Shown here: piece after piece, positions 1-5,299 of the stretch
Layout: each line of letters opens with the position of its first letter
How positions within the stretch are numbered: the first letter of the stretch is position 1
Assembly: GCA_963548155.1 (NCBI GenBank)
Contig: CAUUTP010000109.1
Location: forward strand, 1 to 5,453
Direction of reading: 5' to 3'
DNA: 5,453 bases
Source of the DNA: Eikenella sp963548155
GTDB lineage: Bacteria; Pseudomonadota; Gammaproteobacteria; Burkholderiales; Neisseriaceae
Notes under the pieces: generated by a model
Databases searched by the model: none
Seen by the model: the letters and a program-made list of their open reading frames with translations, nothing else
Told to the model about the DNA's origin: nothing
Position numbers and translations under genes: made by a program

Positions 1-1
1 T

Positions 2-697
2 ATTATCACAGCCGTAGTGTTGACAGTGATGATTCCGAGCGGATATATGGCATCGGGACTAGTGCGTCAGGAGCTGTTTAATACCAAAGCCAACAATGCC
101 ATCGCCGCTGCACAACAGCAGGAAGGTTTTTTCGTGCTGCGTAAAATGGTGAACTACAAAGAACGCGCAGTCGGGCTGATTGTCAACGGAACAGGGAATG
201 CCGAGAAAATTACCACTCTGCTGGTCACAAATCTGAAAGCGGCAGGTATAAAAGAACCGCAAGTGAAAGTAGTCTATGCGGGGGGCAGTGACACCAAAAT
301 TGAAGAACTGCTGGCAAGCCATAACAACTCGGTGCAGTTACAGAACAAGCTGGAAGAGCAGCAGGCCTACATCGATACCGTGCTGGCGGGCAAAACCACC
401 AGTCCCGAAGACGTAGCAGTACTGAGGGAAATCAAAGCCCAATATCCGGAAGCCGAAAAAATCGTTGTTGGGCGCGGTTTGGTTTGGGAAAAAGCACAAA
501 CTGCACCCGCTACGCAGGAGCAGCCTGAGAGAGTTCAAAGCGAAGAAGCGGACGCAAGTAACAATATTGTTGTCTCCCTCGAATTCGACCAACCTCTGCC
601 CGCCAAAGACCGCGAACGGTTACAGGCGTGGTTGAACCAGCGTTATGAAGGTACAGCGGTGCGCTTGTTGGTCAATACCAAAGTTTTGGACAAATAG
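2..697 (+). CDS. C-terminal part of a membrane-anchored protein, probably DUF389/TIGR00341-like (5' end outside window)
   Basis: The reading frame is open to the left edge, so only the last 231 codons are present; the GTG at 17 is internal to a longer gene. The visible part begins with the end of a hydrophobic segment (IITAVVLTVMIPSGYM), followed by a soluble tail of about 210 residues. The tail appears to hold two beta-alpha-beta units: one around AVGLIVNGTGNAEKITTLLV and a second at the C terminus around IVVSLEFDQPLPAKDRERLQ. A short helical linker and an acidic, Gln/Glu-rich stretch (residues about 166-185) lie between them. A membrane block followed by such a tail resembles the TIGR00341/DUF389 family of unknown function; this is recognition from memory and is tentative. 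The gene is AT-richer than those downstream: 28 of 60 bases are G or C at 181-240, against 39 of 60 at 1201-1260. No function is proposed. Confidence 0.5.
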   Translation: MITAVVLTVMIPSGYMASGLVRQELFNTKANNAIAAAQQQEGFFVLRKMVNYKERAVGLIVNGTGNAEKITTLLVTNLKAAGIKEPQVKVVYAGGSDTKIEELLASHNNSVQLQNKLEEQQAYIDTVLAGKTTSPEDVAVLREIKAQYPEAEKIVVGRGLVWEKAQTAPATQEQPERVQSEEADASNNIVVSLEFDQPLPAKDRERLQAWLNQRYEGTAVRLLVNTKVLDK

Positions 698-727
698 GCC
701 ATCCCTCAAATATTTCGCCTGAACCCC

Positions 728-759
728 GGAGGCTAGCTAGAACTTTTCAGGTAGCCTCC
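728..759 (+). terminator. Imperfect DUS-derived hairpin after the first gene
   Basis: The left arm GGAGGCTAGCT (728-738) pairs with the right arm AGGTAGCCTCC (749-759) with one G-G mismatch, around a 10-base loop. The right arm contains a perfect reverse-orientation AG-eikDUS at 746-757, while the left arm is a decayed copy (9 of 12 matches at 730-741). It lies 30 bases past the stop codon at 697. No T-run follows, so it may be a weak terminator or only an uptake-sequence pair. Confidence 0.5.
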
Positions 760-804
760 CCTAGTGTGCATTATGAATGACGAAACCCGCCCGCTACTAC
801 AAAA

Positions 805-828
805 AGGCCGTCTGAAAGGCTACCTGAA
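805..828 (+). repeat. Tandem of two DNA uptake sequence dialects (AG-DUS then AG-eikDUS)
   Basis: AGGCCGTCTGAA at 805-816 is the Neisseria AG-DUS. It is followed with no gap by AGGCTACCTGAA at 817-828, the Eikenella dialect. The two 12-mers differ only in the three central bases, CGT versus TAC. DUS are the signals recognised during neisserial natural transformation (ComP in type IV pili). The tandem lies 32 bases upstream of the start codon at 861. It is the only Neisseria-type DUS I found in the window. Confidence 0.85.
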
Positions 829-846
829 ACCCACACCCCCCATCCT

Positions 847-853
847 TAAGGAG
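847..853 (+). promoter_or_regulatory. Strong ribosome binding site for the oxidoreductase gene
   Basis: TAAGGAG lies 7 bases before the ATG at 861 and is the best Shine-Dalgarno match in the window. It fixes the start of the downstream gene and argues against the upstream in-frame or overlapping alternatives. Confidence 0.8.
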
Positions 854-860
854 ACCAAAC

Positions 861-2105
861 ATGCCCCAATCCTGCGATATCGCCATCATCGGCGCCGGCC
901 CCTCCGGCGCAGTCGCCGCCGCCCTGCTGCTCAAACACGGTTTTTCCGTGTGCGTGCTCGAAAAACAGCATTTCCCCCGCTTCGTAATCGGCGAAAGCCT
1001 GTTGCCGCACTGCATGGAATTCATCGAAGAAGCCGGCTTCCTGCCCGCCGTAGAGGCCGAGCCCAGCTTCCAGTTTAAAAACGGCGCCGCCTTCACCTGG
1101 GGCAGCCGCTACACCTATTTCGACTTCACCGACAAATTCACCCCCGGCCCCGGCACCACCTACCAAGTGCGCCGCGAAATCTTCGATAAAATCCTGATCG
1201 ACGAAGCCGCCAAACAAGGCGCGGACGTACGCTTCGGCCACGCCGTTACCGCCTTCGACAACAGCGGCGACACCGCCCGCCTCAGCGTGGAAACCGACAA
1301 CGGCGAAACCTACGAACTCACCGCCCGCTTCGTGCTCGACGCCAGCGGCTACGGGCGCGTCCTCCCCCGCCTGCTCGGCCTCGACACCCCGTCCGACCTG
1401 CCCATGCGCGAAGCCCACTTCACCCACATCGACGACAACATCGCCGACCCCGATTTCGACCGCAGCAAAATCCTCATCTCCACCCACCCGGTGCACCGCG
1501 ACGTATGGCTCTGGCTCATTCCCTTCGGCGACAACCGCTGCTCCATCGGCGTGGTCGGCCTGCCCGAACGCTTCGCCGGCCTGGGCGATTCCGAAGCCAT
1601 CCTGCGCCGCTACGCCGCCGAAATCCCCATGCTCGCGCGCATTTTGGGCAATGCCCAATGGGAAAACGACTTCCCCTTCCGCCACATCAAAGGCTATTCC
1701 GCCAACGTCAAAACCCTGCACGGCCGCCACTTCGCCCTCTTGGGCAACGCCGCCGAATTCCTCGACCCCGTCTTCTCCTCCGGCGTCACCATCGCCATGC
1801 ACTCGGCCAAACTCGCCGCCGACCTGCTCGCCCGCCAGCTCAAAGGCCAAGAAGCCGATTGGCAGCGCGAATTTGCCGAACCGCTGATGACGGGCGTCAA
1901 CGCCTTCCGCACCTATGTGAACGGCTGGTATGACGGCAGCTTCCAAGATGCCATCTACGCCCCCAACCGCAACCCCGAAATCAGCCGCATGATCAGCTCC
2001 ATCCTCGCCGGCTACGCCTGGGATACCGACAACCCCTACGTGGAAAAATCCGAACGCCGCCTCAAAGCCCTGGCCGAAACCGTGGGCGTACAGCAGTGCG
2101 AATAA
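861..2105 (+). CDS. FAD-dependent oxidoreductase of the flavin-dependent halogenase (tryptophan halogenase-like) family
   Basis: This 414-residue protein should bind FAD and act as a flavin-dependent monooxygenase or halogenase; its substrate is unknown. Visible motifs are the N-terminal dinucleotide-binding GAGPSG (residues 11-16), the GESLLP motif (44-49), a lysine at 73 within KNGAAFTWG (position suggestive of the halogenase catalytic lysine), the DASG motif (160-163), the halogenase signature WxWxIP as WLWLIP (216-221), and FLDPVFSSG (300-308), matching the FxxPxxSxG motif of halogenases. The length is somewhat shorter than classical tryptophan halogenases (about 500 residues) and nearer to the carrier-protein or phenol-type and non-halogenating relatives. 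No partner flavin reductase, acyl carrier protein or pathway gene lies beside it here. Related enzymes occur in aryl polyene and xanthomonadin pigment clusters, so a role with an aryl substrate is possible but is inference. The start is supported by TAAGGAG 7 bases upstream. The gene is GC-rich with C-ending codons. Confidence 0.8.
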   Translation: MPQSCDIAIIGAGPSGAVAAALLLKHGFSVCVLEKQHFPRFVIGESLLPHCMEFIEEAGFLPAVEAEPSFQFKNGAAFTWGSRYTYFDFTDKFTPGPGTTYQVRREIFDKILIDEAAKQGADVRFGHAVTAFDNSGDTARLSVETDNGETYELTARFVLDASGYGRVLPRLLGLDTPSDLPMREAHFTHIDDNIADPDFDRSKILISTHPVHRDVWLWLIPFGDNRCSIGVVGLPERFAGLGDSEAILRRYAAEIPMLARILGNAQWENDFPFRHIKGYSANVKTLHGRHFALLGNAAEFLDPVFSSGVTIAMHSAKLAADLLARQLKGQEADWQREFAEPLMTGVNAFRTYVNGWYDGSFQDAIYAPNRNPEISRMISSILAGYAWDTDNPYVEKSERRLKALAETVGVQQCE

Positions 2106-2114
2106 GCGGATGAA

Positions 2115-2155
2115 TTTTCAGGTAGCCTACATCCCGCACAAAGGCTACCTGAAAA
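2115..2155. repeat. Inverted pair of Eikenella DUS, outward-type hairpin
   Basis: TTTTCAGGTAGCCT (2115-2128) and AGGCTACCTGAAAA (2142-2155) form perfect 14-base arms around a 13-base loop. The exact 12-mers are at 2117-2128 (minus) and 2142-2153 (plus). The order is opposite to the other pairs: the reverse copy comes first, so the T-run precedes the stem and A's follow it on both strands. It can form an RNA hairpin but lacks the trailing U-tract of an intrinsic terminator. It lies between the oxidoreductase stop codon and gluQ. Confidence 0.85.
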
Positions 2156-2188
2156 CCTGCCCCAACGCCGTTAAACCAAACCTTCCCC

Positions 2189-3100
2189 ATGTATATCGGA
2201 CGCTTCGCCCCCAGCCCCACCGGCCTCTTGCACATCGGCTCGCTGCTCACCGCCCTGGCTTCCTACGCCGATGCCCGTGCACAGGGCGGGCGCTGGCTAG
2301 TGCGGATGGAAGACCTCGACCCGCCGCGCGAAATGCCCGGCGCCGCCACCCATATCCTGCGCACCCTCGAAGCATTCGGCTTCGAATGGGACGGCGAAGT
2401 GGCCTACCAAAGCCGCCGTCACCATCTCTACCGCGCCGCCCTGCAAAGCCTGCAGCAAAGCGGCCTCGCCTACCCCTGCTATTGCAGCCGCAAACAATGG
2501 CACGCCCAAGCGCGGCAGGGCGTGGACGGTTTCGTTTACAACGGCGCCTGCGCACAGCTTGCCGCCCCGCCGCCCGAAGCCGCCGGCAGAGTGCCCGCCT
2601 GGCGGCTGCGCGTGCCCGATGAAACCATCGCCTTCACCGACGGCATCGTCGGCCATTATGCGCAAAACCTCGCCTGCGACATCGGCGATTTCGTCCTCCT
2701 ACGCGCCGACGGCCTATGGGCCTACCAGCTCGCCGTGGTGGCCGACGATGCCGAACAGGGCATTACCCACATCGTGCGCGGGCAGGATTTACTCGTGTCC
2801 ACCCCGCGCCAAATCTGGCTACAACGCTGCCTCGGCTTCCCCACCCCACACTACGCCCACCTGCCCCTGCTCACCAATGCCGAAGGGCAAAAATGGTCGA
2901 AGCAAACCCTCGCCCCCGCGCTAGACTTACAACACAAAGAAGCCCTGCTGCGCCAAGTGATGGGCTACCTGAAACTGCCACCCGCGCCCGCAGTGGATAA
3001 ACCGCAAGAGCTGCTGAATTGGGCCGTGCAACACTGGCAGCTGCAAGCCGTGCCCACCCGGCCGATAGTGGCTGAGGCAGCAGTAGATAAGGCTACCTGA
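2189..3100 (+). CDS. gluQ: Glutamyl-Q tRNA(Asp) synthetase
   Basis: GluQ is a cytoplasmic paralogue of the glutamyl-tRNA synthetase catalytic domain that lacks the anticodon-binding domain. It activates glutamate and attaches it to queuosine at position 34 of tRNA(Asp). The 303-residue length fits. Motifs seen are RFAPSPTG (5-12) running into the class I HIGH-like HIGS (15-18), the RMEDLDPPRE block (39-48), a zinc site formed by C97, C99, Y117 and C121, and the KMSKS-like KWSKQ (235-239), as expected for GluQ where this loop is degenerate. The ATG start gives the canonical family N terminus. There is no good Shine-Dalgarno sequence before it, and an in-frame TGA at 2150-2152 prevents a much longer form. 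The stop codon TGA (3098-3100) lies within a DUS, so the last three residues (KAT) are encoded by the uptake sequence. Synteny does not link it to the neighbouring genes. Confidence 0.95.
   Translation: MYIGRFAPSPTGLLHIGSLLTALASYADARAQGGRWLVRMEDLDPPREMPGAATHILRTLEAFGFEWDGEVAYQSRRHHLYRAALQSLQQSGLAYPCYCSRKQWHAQARQGVDGFVYNGACAQLAAPPPEAAGRVPAWRLRVPDETIAFTDGIVGHYAQNLACDIGDFVLLRADGLWAYQLAVVADDAEQGITHIVRGQDLLVSTPRQIWLQRCLGFPTPHYAHLPLLTNAEGQKWSKQTLAPALDLQHKEALLRQVMGYLKLPPAPAVDKPQELLNWAVQHWQLQAVPTRPIVAEAAVDKAT
2962..2973 (+). repeat. Near-perfect Eikenella DUS inside gluQ
   Basis: GGGCTACCTGAA matches AG-eikDUS at 11 of 12 positions, with only the first base differing and the 10-base core exact. In frame it encodes part of MGYLKLPP (residues 258-265), a segment typical of GluQ, so the site is compatible with the protein sequence. 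It is a single copy with no inverted partner. Confidence 0.6.
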
Positions 3101-3116
3101 AACTTTCAGGTAGCCT
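3090..3116. terminator. Perfect DUS inverted repeat overlapping the gluQ stop codon
   Basis: AGGCTACCTGAAA (3090-3102) and TTTCAGGTAGCCT (3104-3116) are perfect 13-base arms separated by one base; some inner A-T pairs would open to form the loop. The 12-mers are at 3090-3101 (plus) and 3105-3116 (minus). The stop codon of gluQ is inside the left arm. No T-run follows directly, so termination would be weak; it may act mainly as an uptake signal. Confidence 0.65.
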
Positions 3117-3122
3117 CTGCGC

Positions 3123-3128
3123 TATAAT
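3123..3128 (+). promoter_or_regulatory. Possible -10 box for the PACE transporter gene
   Basis: TATAAT is an exact sigma-70 -10 consensus, 30 bases before the GTG at 3159. At the usual spacing the -35 position (about 3100-3105, AAACTT) matches poorly and lies within the DUS inverted repeat. The promoter is therefore plausible but unproven. Confidence 0.35.
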
Positions 3129-3158
3129 ATTTCTCCTCCCCCCCACGCGAGCCGAATC

Positions 3159-3584
3159 GTGAGCTTCTTCGAGCGTTTTATCCATGCCCTGTTGTTTGAA
3201 ACCGGCGCGGTGCTGATTTCCGCCGTGGCCGTGCTGCTGTTTGGGCTTTCCCATGCCGGCACGGCGTTTGGCATGAGCGTGGCGGTGTCGGTAACGGCGA
3301 TGGTGTGGAATTTCCTGTTCAACTGGGGGTTCGACAAGATCTTCACCGGCCGGCGCGAACGGCGCGGCTGGGGCGTGCGGATGCTGCAAACCGGCGCGTT
3401 TGAAGGCGGGCTGCTGTTTTTCACCACGCCGCTGATTGCCTGGTTTCTGCACATCAAGTTATGGCAGGCGTTGCTCACCGACATCAGCCTCACCCTCTTG
3501 ATTGTGCTTTATTCTTTGGTTTACAACTGGGTGTTCGACCACATCCGCGCCTATTGGCTAGCCACTCGGCACAAGGTTTCCTAG
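3159..3584 (+). CDS. PACE-family (AceI-like) small multidrug/diamine efflux transporter
   Basis: This 141-residue protein is an inner-membrane protein with four predicted hydrophobic helices (roughly residues 8-29, 36-58, 78-98, 104-126), arranged as two tandem bacterial transmembrane pair units. Family hallmarks are R6-H9-F13-E14 in helix 1, where E14 corresponds to the essential proton-coupling glutamate of AceI; WNFLFNWGFD (50-59) in helix 2; FEGGLL (81-86) in helix 3; and YNWVFD (122-127) in helix 4. The histidine usual in the helix 3 motif is Q77 here. PACE proteins export cationic biocides such as chlorhexidine, and some export short diamines; the substrate here is unknown. The start is GTG with only a weak GAG (3149-3151) in front. 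The coding strand is G-rich, unlike its C-rich neighbours (15 C and 24 G at 3241-3300, versus 25 C and 14 G at 1801-1860), hinting at a separate origin. Confidence 0.9.
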   Translation: MSFFERFIHALLFETGAVLISAVAVLLFGLSHAGTAFGMSVAVSVTAMVWNFLFNWGFDKIFTGRRERRGWGVRMLQTGAFEGGLLFFTTPLIAWFLHIKLWQALLTDISLTLLIVLYSLVYNWVFDHIRAYWLATRHKVS

Positions 3585-3639
3585 CCGCCAGATTTTATTC
3601 TTTGTATAGATGGAGTAAAATCCGCCCAACACTCCAAAC

Positions 3640-3677
3640 AGGCTACCTGAAACAGCCAAACCCTTTTCAGGTAGCCC
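3640..3677 (+). terminator. DUS inverted repeat between the PACE gene and rsmG
   Basis: GGCTACCTGAAA (3641-3652) and TTTCAGGTAGCC (3665-3676) form perfect 12-base arms around a 12-base loop. The left copy is an exact AG-eikDUS (3640-3651); the right one (3666-3677) has one mismatch at its outer base. A T-rich but interrupted stretch (3678-3688) follows, so it may terminate the PACE transcript before rsmG. It lies 55 bases after the PACE stop codon and about 30 bases before rsmG. Confidence 0.6.
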
Positions 3678-3707
3678 TAATCTTTATTCGAAATTCACAC
3701 AAGCAAT

Positions 3708-4337
3708 ATGGACAACAAACAACAACTGCAAGAAGGCCTTGCCGCCCTCGGCCTCAACCTTTCCACCGCCCAGCAGCTTTTGCTGCTCGAGCACGCTTCG
3801 CTGCTGCAAAAGTGGAACCGCACTTATAATCTCACCGCCCTGCGTCGCAACGACCAAATCATCAGCCGCCACATTCTCGACAGCCTCACCCTGCTGCCCT
3901 ATGTGAAAGAGGCAAAAACCTTGATGGATGTAGGCTCCGGCGGCGGCATGCCCGGCATTCCCACCGCCATCTGCCGACCCGACCTGCAAATCACCCTGCT
4001 CGATGCCAACACCAAAAAAACCGCATTCCTGCAGCAAACCGTGATCGAACTGGGCTTGAGCAACGTTACCGTGGCCGCCGGCCGTGTGGAAACCATCTAC
4101 GATAAAAAAGTAGACGTGGTCACCAGCCGCGCCTTTGCCGAGCTGGCCGATTTTGCCGCGCTCACCAAACACCTGCTCAATGAAAACGGCTATTGGGCCG
4201 CCATGAAAGGCGTGTATCCCTACGAAGAAATCGAGCAGTTGCCCGCGAATATCGAAGTGGTGTCTGTCGATAAGCTCGACGTACCCTTGCTGGAAGCCGA
4301 GCGGCATATGGTGATCATGCGCCCAAAGCGTGTATGA
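3708..4337 (+). CDS. rsmG: 16S rRNA (guanine-527-N7)-methyltransferase RsmG
   Basis: RsmG (GidB) is a cytoplasmic SAM-dependent enzyme that methylates N7 of G527 in 16S rRNA; its loss gives low-level streptomycin resistance in several bacteria. The 209-residue length is typical. Motifs seen are WNRTYNLTA (36-44), RHILDSL (54-60), the SAM-binding glycine-rich DVGSGGGMPGIP (74-85), LLDANTKKTAFL (97-108) carrying the acidic residue expected to bind the SAM ribose, VTSRAF (138-143) and MKG (166-168). The ATG start gives the normal family N terminus, although no clear Shine-Dalgarno sequence precedes it. parA follows after 58 bases with no hairpin between, matching the conserved gidB-parA order found near the replication origin in many bacteria. 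Confidence 0.95.
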   Translation: MDNKQQLQEGLAALGLNLSTAQQLLLLEHASLLQKWNRTYNLTALRRNDQIISRHILDSLTLLPYVKEAKTLMDVGSGGGMPGIPTAICRPDLQITLLDANTKKTAFLQQTVIELGLSNVTVAAGRVETIYDKKVDVVTSRAFAELADFAALTKHLLNENGYWAAMKGVYPYEEIEQLPANIEVVSVDKLDVPLLEAERHMVIMRPKRV

Positions 4338-4381
4338 ATCCGCAATTAGCCTGAATTTCCAGCTTCCCCAACCCTTCCCAT

Positions 4382-4388
4382 AGAAAGG
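4382..4388 (+). promoter_or_regulatory. Ribosome binding site deciding the parA start
   Basis: AGAAAGG ends 4 bases before the ATG at 4393 and 7 bases before the adjacent ATG at 4396. The second spacing is closer to the optimum, so 4396 is preferred. Confidence 0.5.
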
Positions 4389-4395
4389 CCGGATG

Positions 4396-5169
4396 ATGAG
4401 CGCTACCGTTATCGCCATAGCCAACCAAAAAGGCGGCGTGGGCAAAACCACCACCGCCGTCAATCTGGCCGCTTCCCTGGCCGAACGCAAACAGCGCGTG
4501 CTGGTGGTTGATCTCGACCCGCAGGGCAACGCCACCACCGGCAGCGGCATCGACAAAAGCAGCCTGCGCAGCGGCACTTATCAAGTGCTGCTCGAGCAGG
4601 CCGCAGCCGCCGATTCCCGCCTCAAAAGCCCGCACGGCCGCTACCACATCCTCGGCGCCAACCGCTCCCTGGCCGGTGCCGAAGTGGAGCTGATTCAGGA
4701 AATCGCCCGCGAGATGCGCCTCAAAACCGCCATCAAGCCGCTTTTGCCCGATTACGACTACATCCTCATCGACTGCCCGCCCACCCTCACCCCGCGTACC
4801 CACAACGGCCGGGGGGCTGCCGACCGCCACATCGTGCCCCTGGGGTGCGAATACTACGCCCTCGAAGGCATTTCCGACCTCATCGCCACCGTGCGCAAAA
4901 TCCGCAAAGCCATCAATCCCAAGCTCGACATCCTCGGCATCGTGCGCACCATGTACAACCCGCAAAGCCGCCTATCGCTGGAAGTGGGCGAGCAGCTGGA
5001 AAAACACTTCTCCCGCCTCGTGTTCAACACCATCATCCCGCGCAACGTGCGCCTGGCCGAAGCCCCCAGCCACGGCATGCCCGCCCTGGCCTACGACCCC
5101 AAAGCCAAAGGCAGCATCGCCTATCTGGAACTGGCCGATGAAGTCATCGCCCGCTGCAAAGCGGCTTAA
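4396..5169 (+). CDS. parA: Chromosome partitioning ATPase ParA (Soj)
   Basis: This is a deviant Walker ATPase that, with ParB bound at parS sites, segregates the origin region; ATP-bound dimers bind DNA non-specifically. It has 257 residues, a normal length. Motifs seen are the deviant Walker A KGGVGKTT (12-19, signature K12 and K17), Walker A' VVDLDPQGNAT (38-48, D39 and D41), Walker B YILIDCPP (122-129, D126), CEYYALEG (151-158) and IIPRNVRLAEAPSHG (213-227). Directly after Walker B, residues 133-150 are abnormal: where the family has a hydrophobic LLTLNxLVAA...V-type segment, this copy has P133, R134, H136, R139, G140, H145 and G150. The frame is intact and flanking residues are normal, so the gene is either altered in its ATPase core or misread there. 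Start 4396 is chosen by ribosome-binding-site spacing; 4393 would add one Met. parB is not seen in the following 284 bases. Confidence 0.92.
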   Translation: MSATVIAIANQKGGVGKTTTAVNLAASLAERKQRVLVVDLDPQGNATTGSGIDKSSLRSGTYQVLLEQAAAADSRLKSPHGRYHILGANRSLAGAEVELIQEIAREMRLKTAIKPLLPDYDYILIDCPPTLTPRTHNGRGAADRHIVPLGCEYYALEGISDLIATVRKIRKAINPKLDILGIVRTMYNPQSRLSLEVGEQLEKHFSRLVFNTIIPRNVRLAEAPSHGMPALAYDPKAKGSIAYLELADEVIARCKAA

Positions 5170-5181
5170 AATCAGAGAGAA

Positions 5182-5221
5182 AGGCTACCTGAAAATTTCA
5201 GGTAGCCTCTTTTCCGTTTTT
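5182..5221 (+). terminator. Strong DUS-type intrinsic terminator after parA
   Basis: AGGCTACCTGAAA (5182-5194) and TTTCAGGTAGCCT (5196-5208) form perfect 13-base arms, followed by the T-rich CTCTTTTCCGTTTTT (5207-5221). The exact 12-mers are at 5182-5193 (plus) and 5197-5208 (minus). It begins 12 bases after the parA stop codon. This is the most convincing terminator in the window and likely ends the rsmG-parA transcript. Confidence 0.85.
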
Positions 5222-5299
5222 CCGTAGGGCGGGCAAGCCGTTGTCCGTGCAGAAAGCATATCCGCATCCGCTCAAACACAGCAATGCCGGAGCGAAAGT
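5222..5299. other. Non-coding stretch with no recognised feature
   Basis: No credible reading frame, tRNA or strong hairpin is visible between the parA terminator and the Correia-like element. The 50 bases after that element (5404-5453) are also without a recognisable feature. They are A-rich and may be the leader of a gene beyond the window. Confidence 0.5.

Noticed and set aside
764..1078. Plus-strand frame starting near the DUS tandem and running into the oxidoreductase gene
   Set aside because: Most of its length is out of frame within the oxidoreductase gene and Arg-rich; there is no ribosome binding site.
846..1946. Long open frame on the minus strand, antisense to the oxidoreductase gene (366 codons)
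   Set aside because: It is a mirror of a GC-rich gene with C-ending codons. Its protein is low-complexity (Gly, Val, Ala, Glu-rich) with no family motifs, while the + strand frame has a full set.
3605..3621. Possible -10 boxes (TATAGA, TAAAAT) upstream of rsmG
   Set aside because: No matching -35 element, and both lie before a hairpin that could terminate the transcript.
4338..4365. Possible decayed DUS between rsmG and parA (AATTAGCCTGAA)
   Set aside because: Only 7 of 12 positions match, which is too weak to claim.
3684..4577. Long minus-strand open frame across rsmG and the start of parA
   Set aside because: It overlaps two well-identified genes and has a composition typical of a shadow frame.
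4780..4850. Frameshift in parA explaining the odd residues
   Set aside because: Normal residues (T, N-G, A-A-D, I-V-P, C-E-Y-Y) remain in register between the odd ones, so these are substitutions, not an indel pair.
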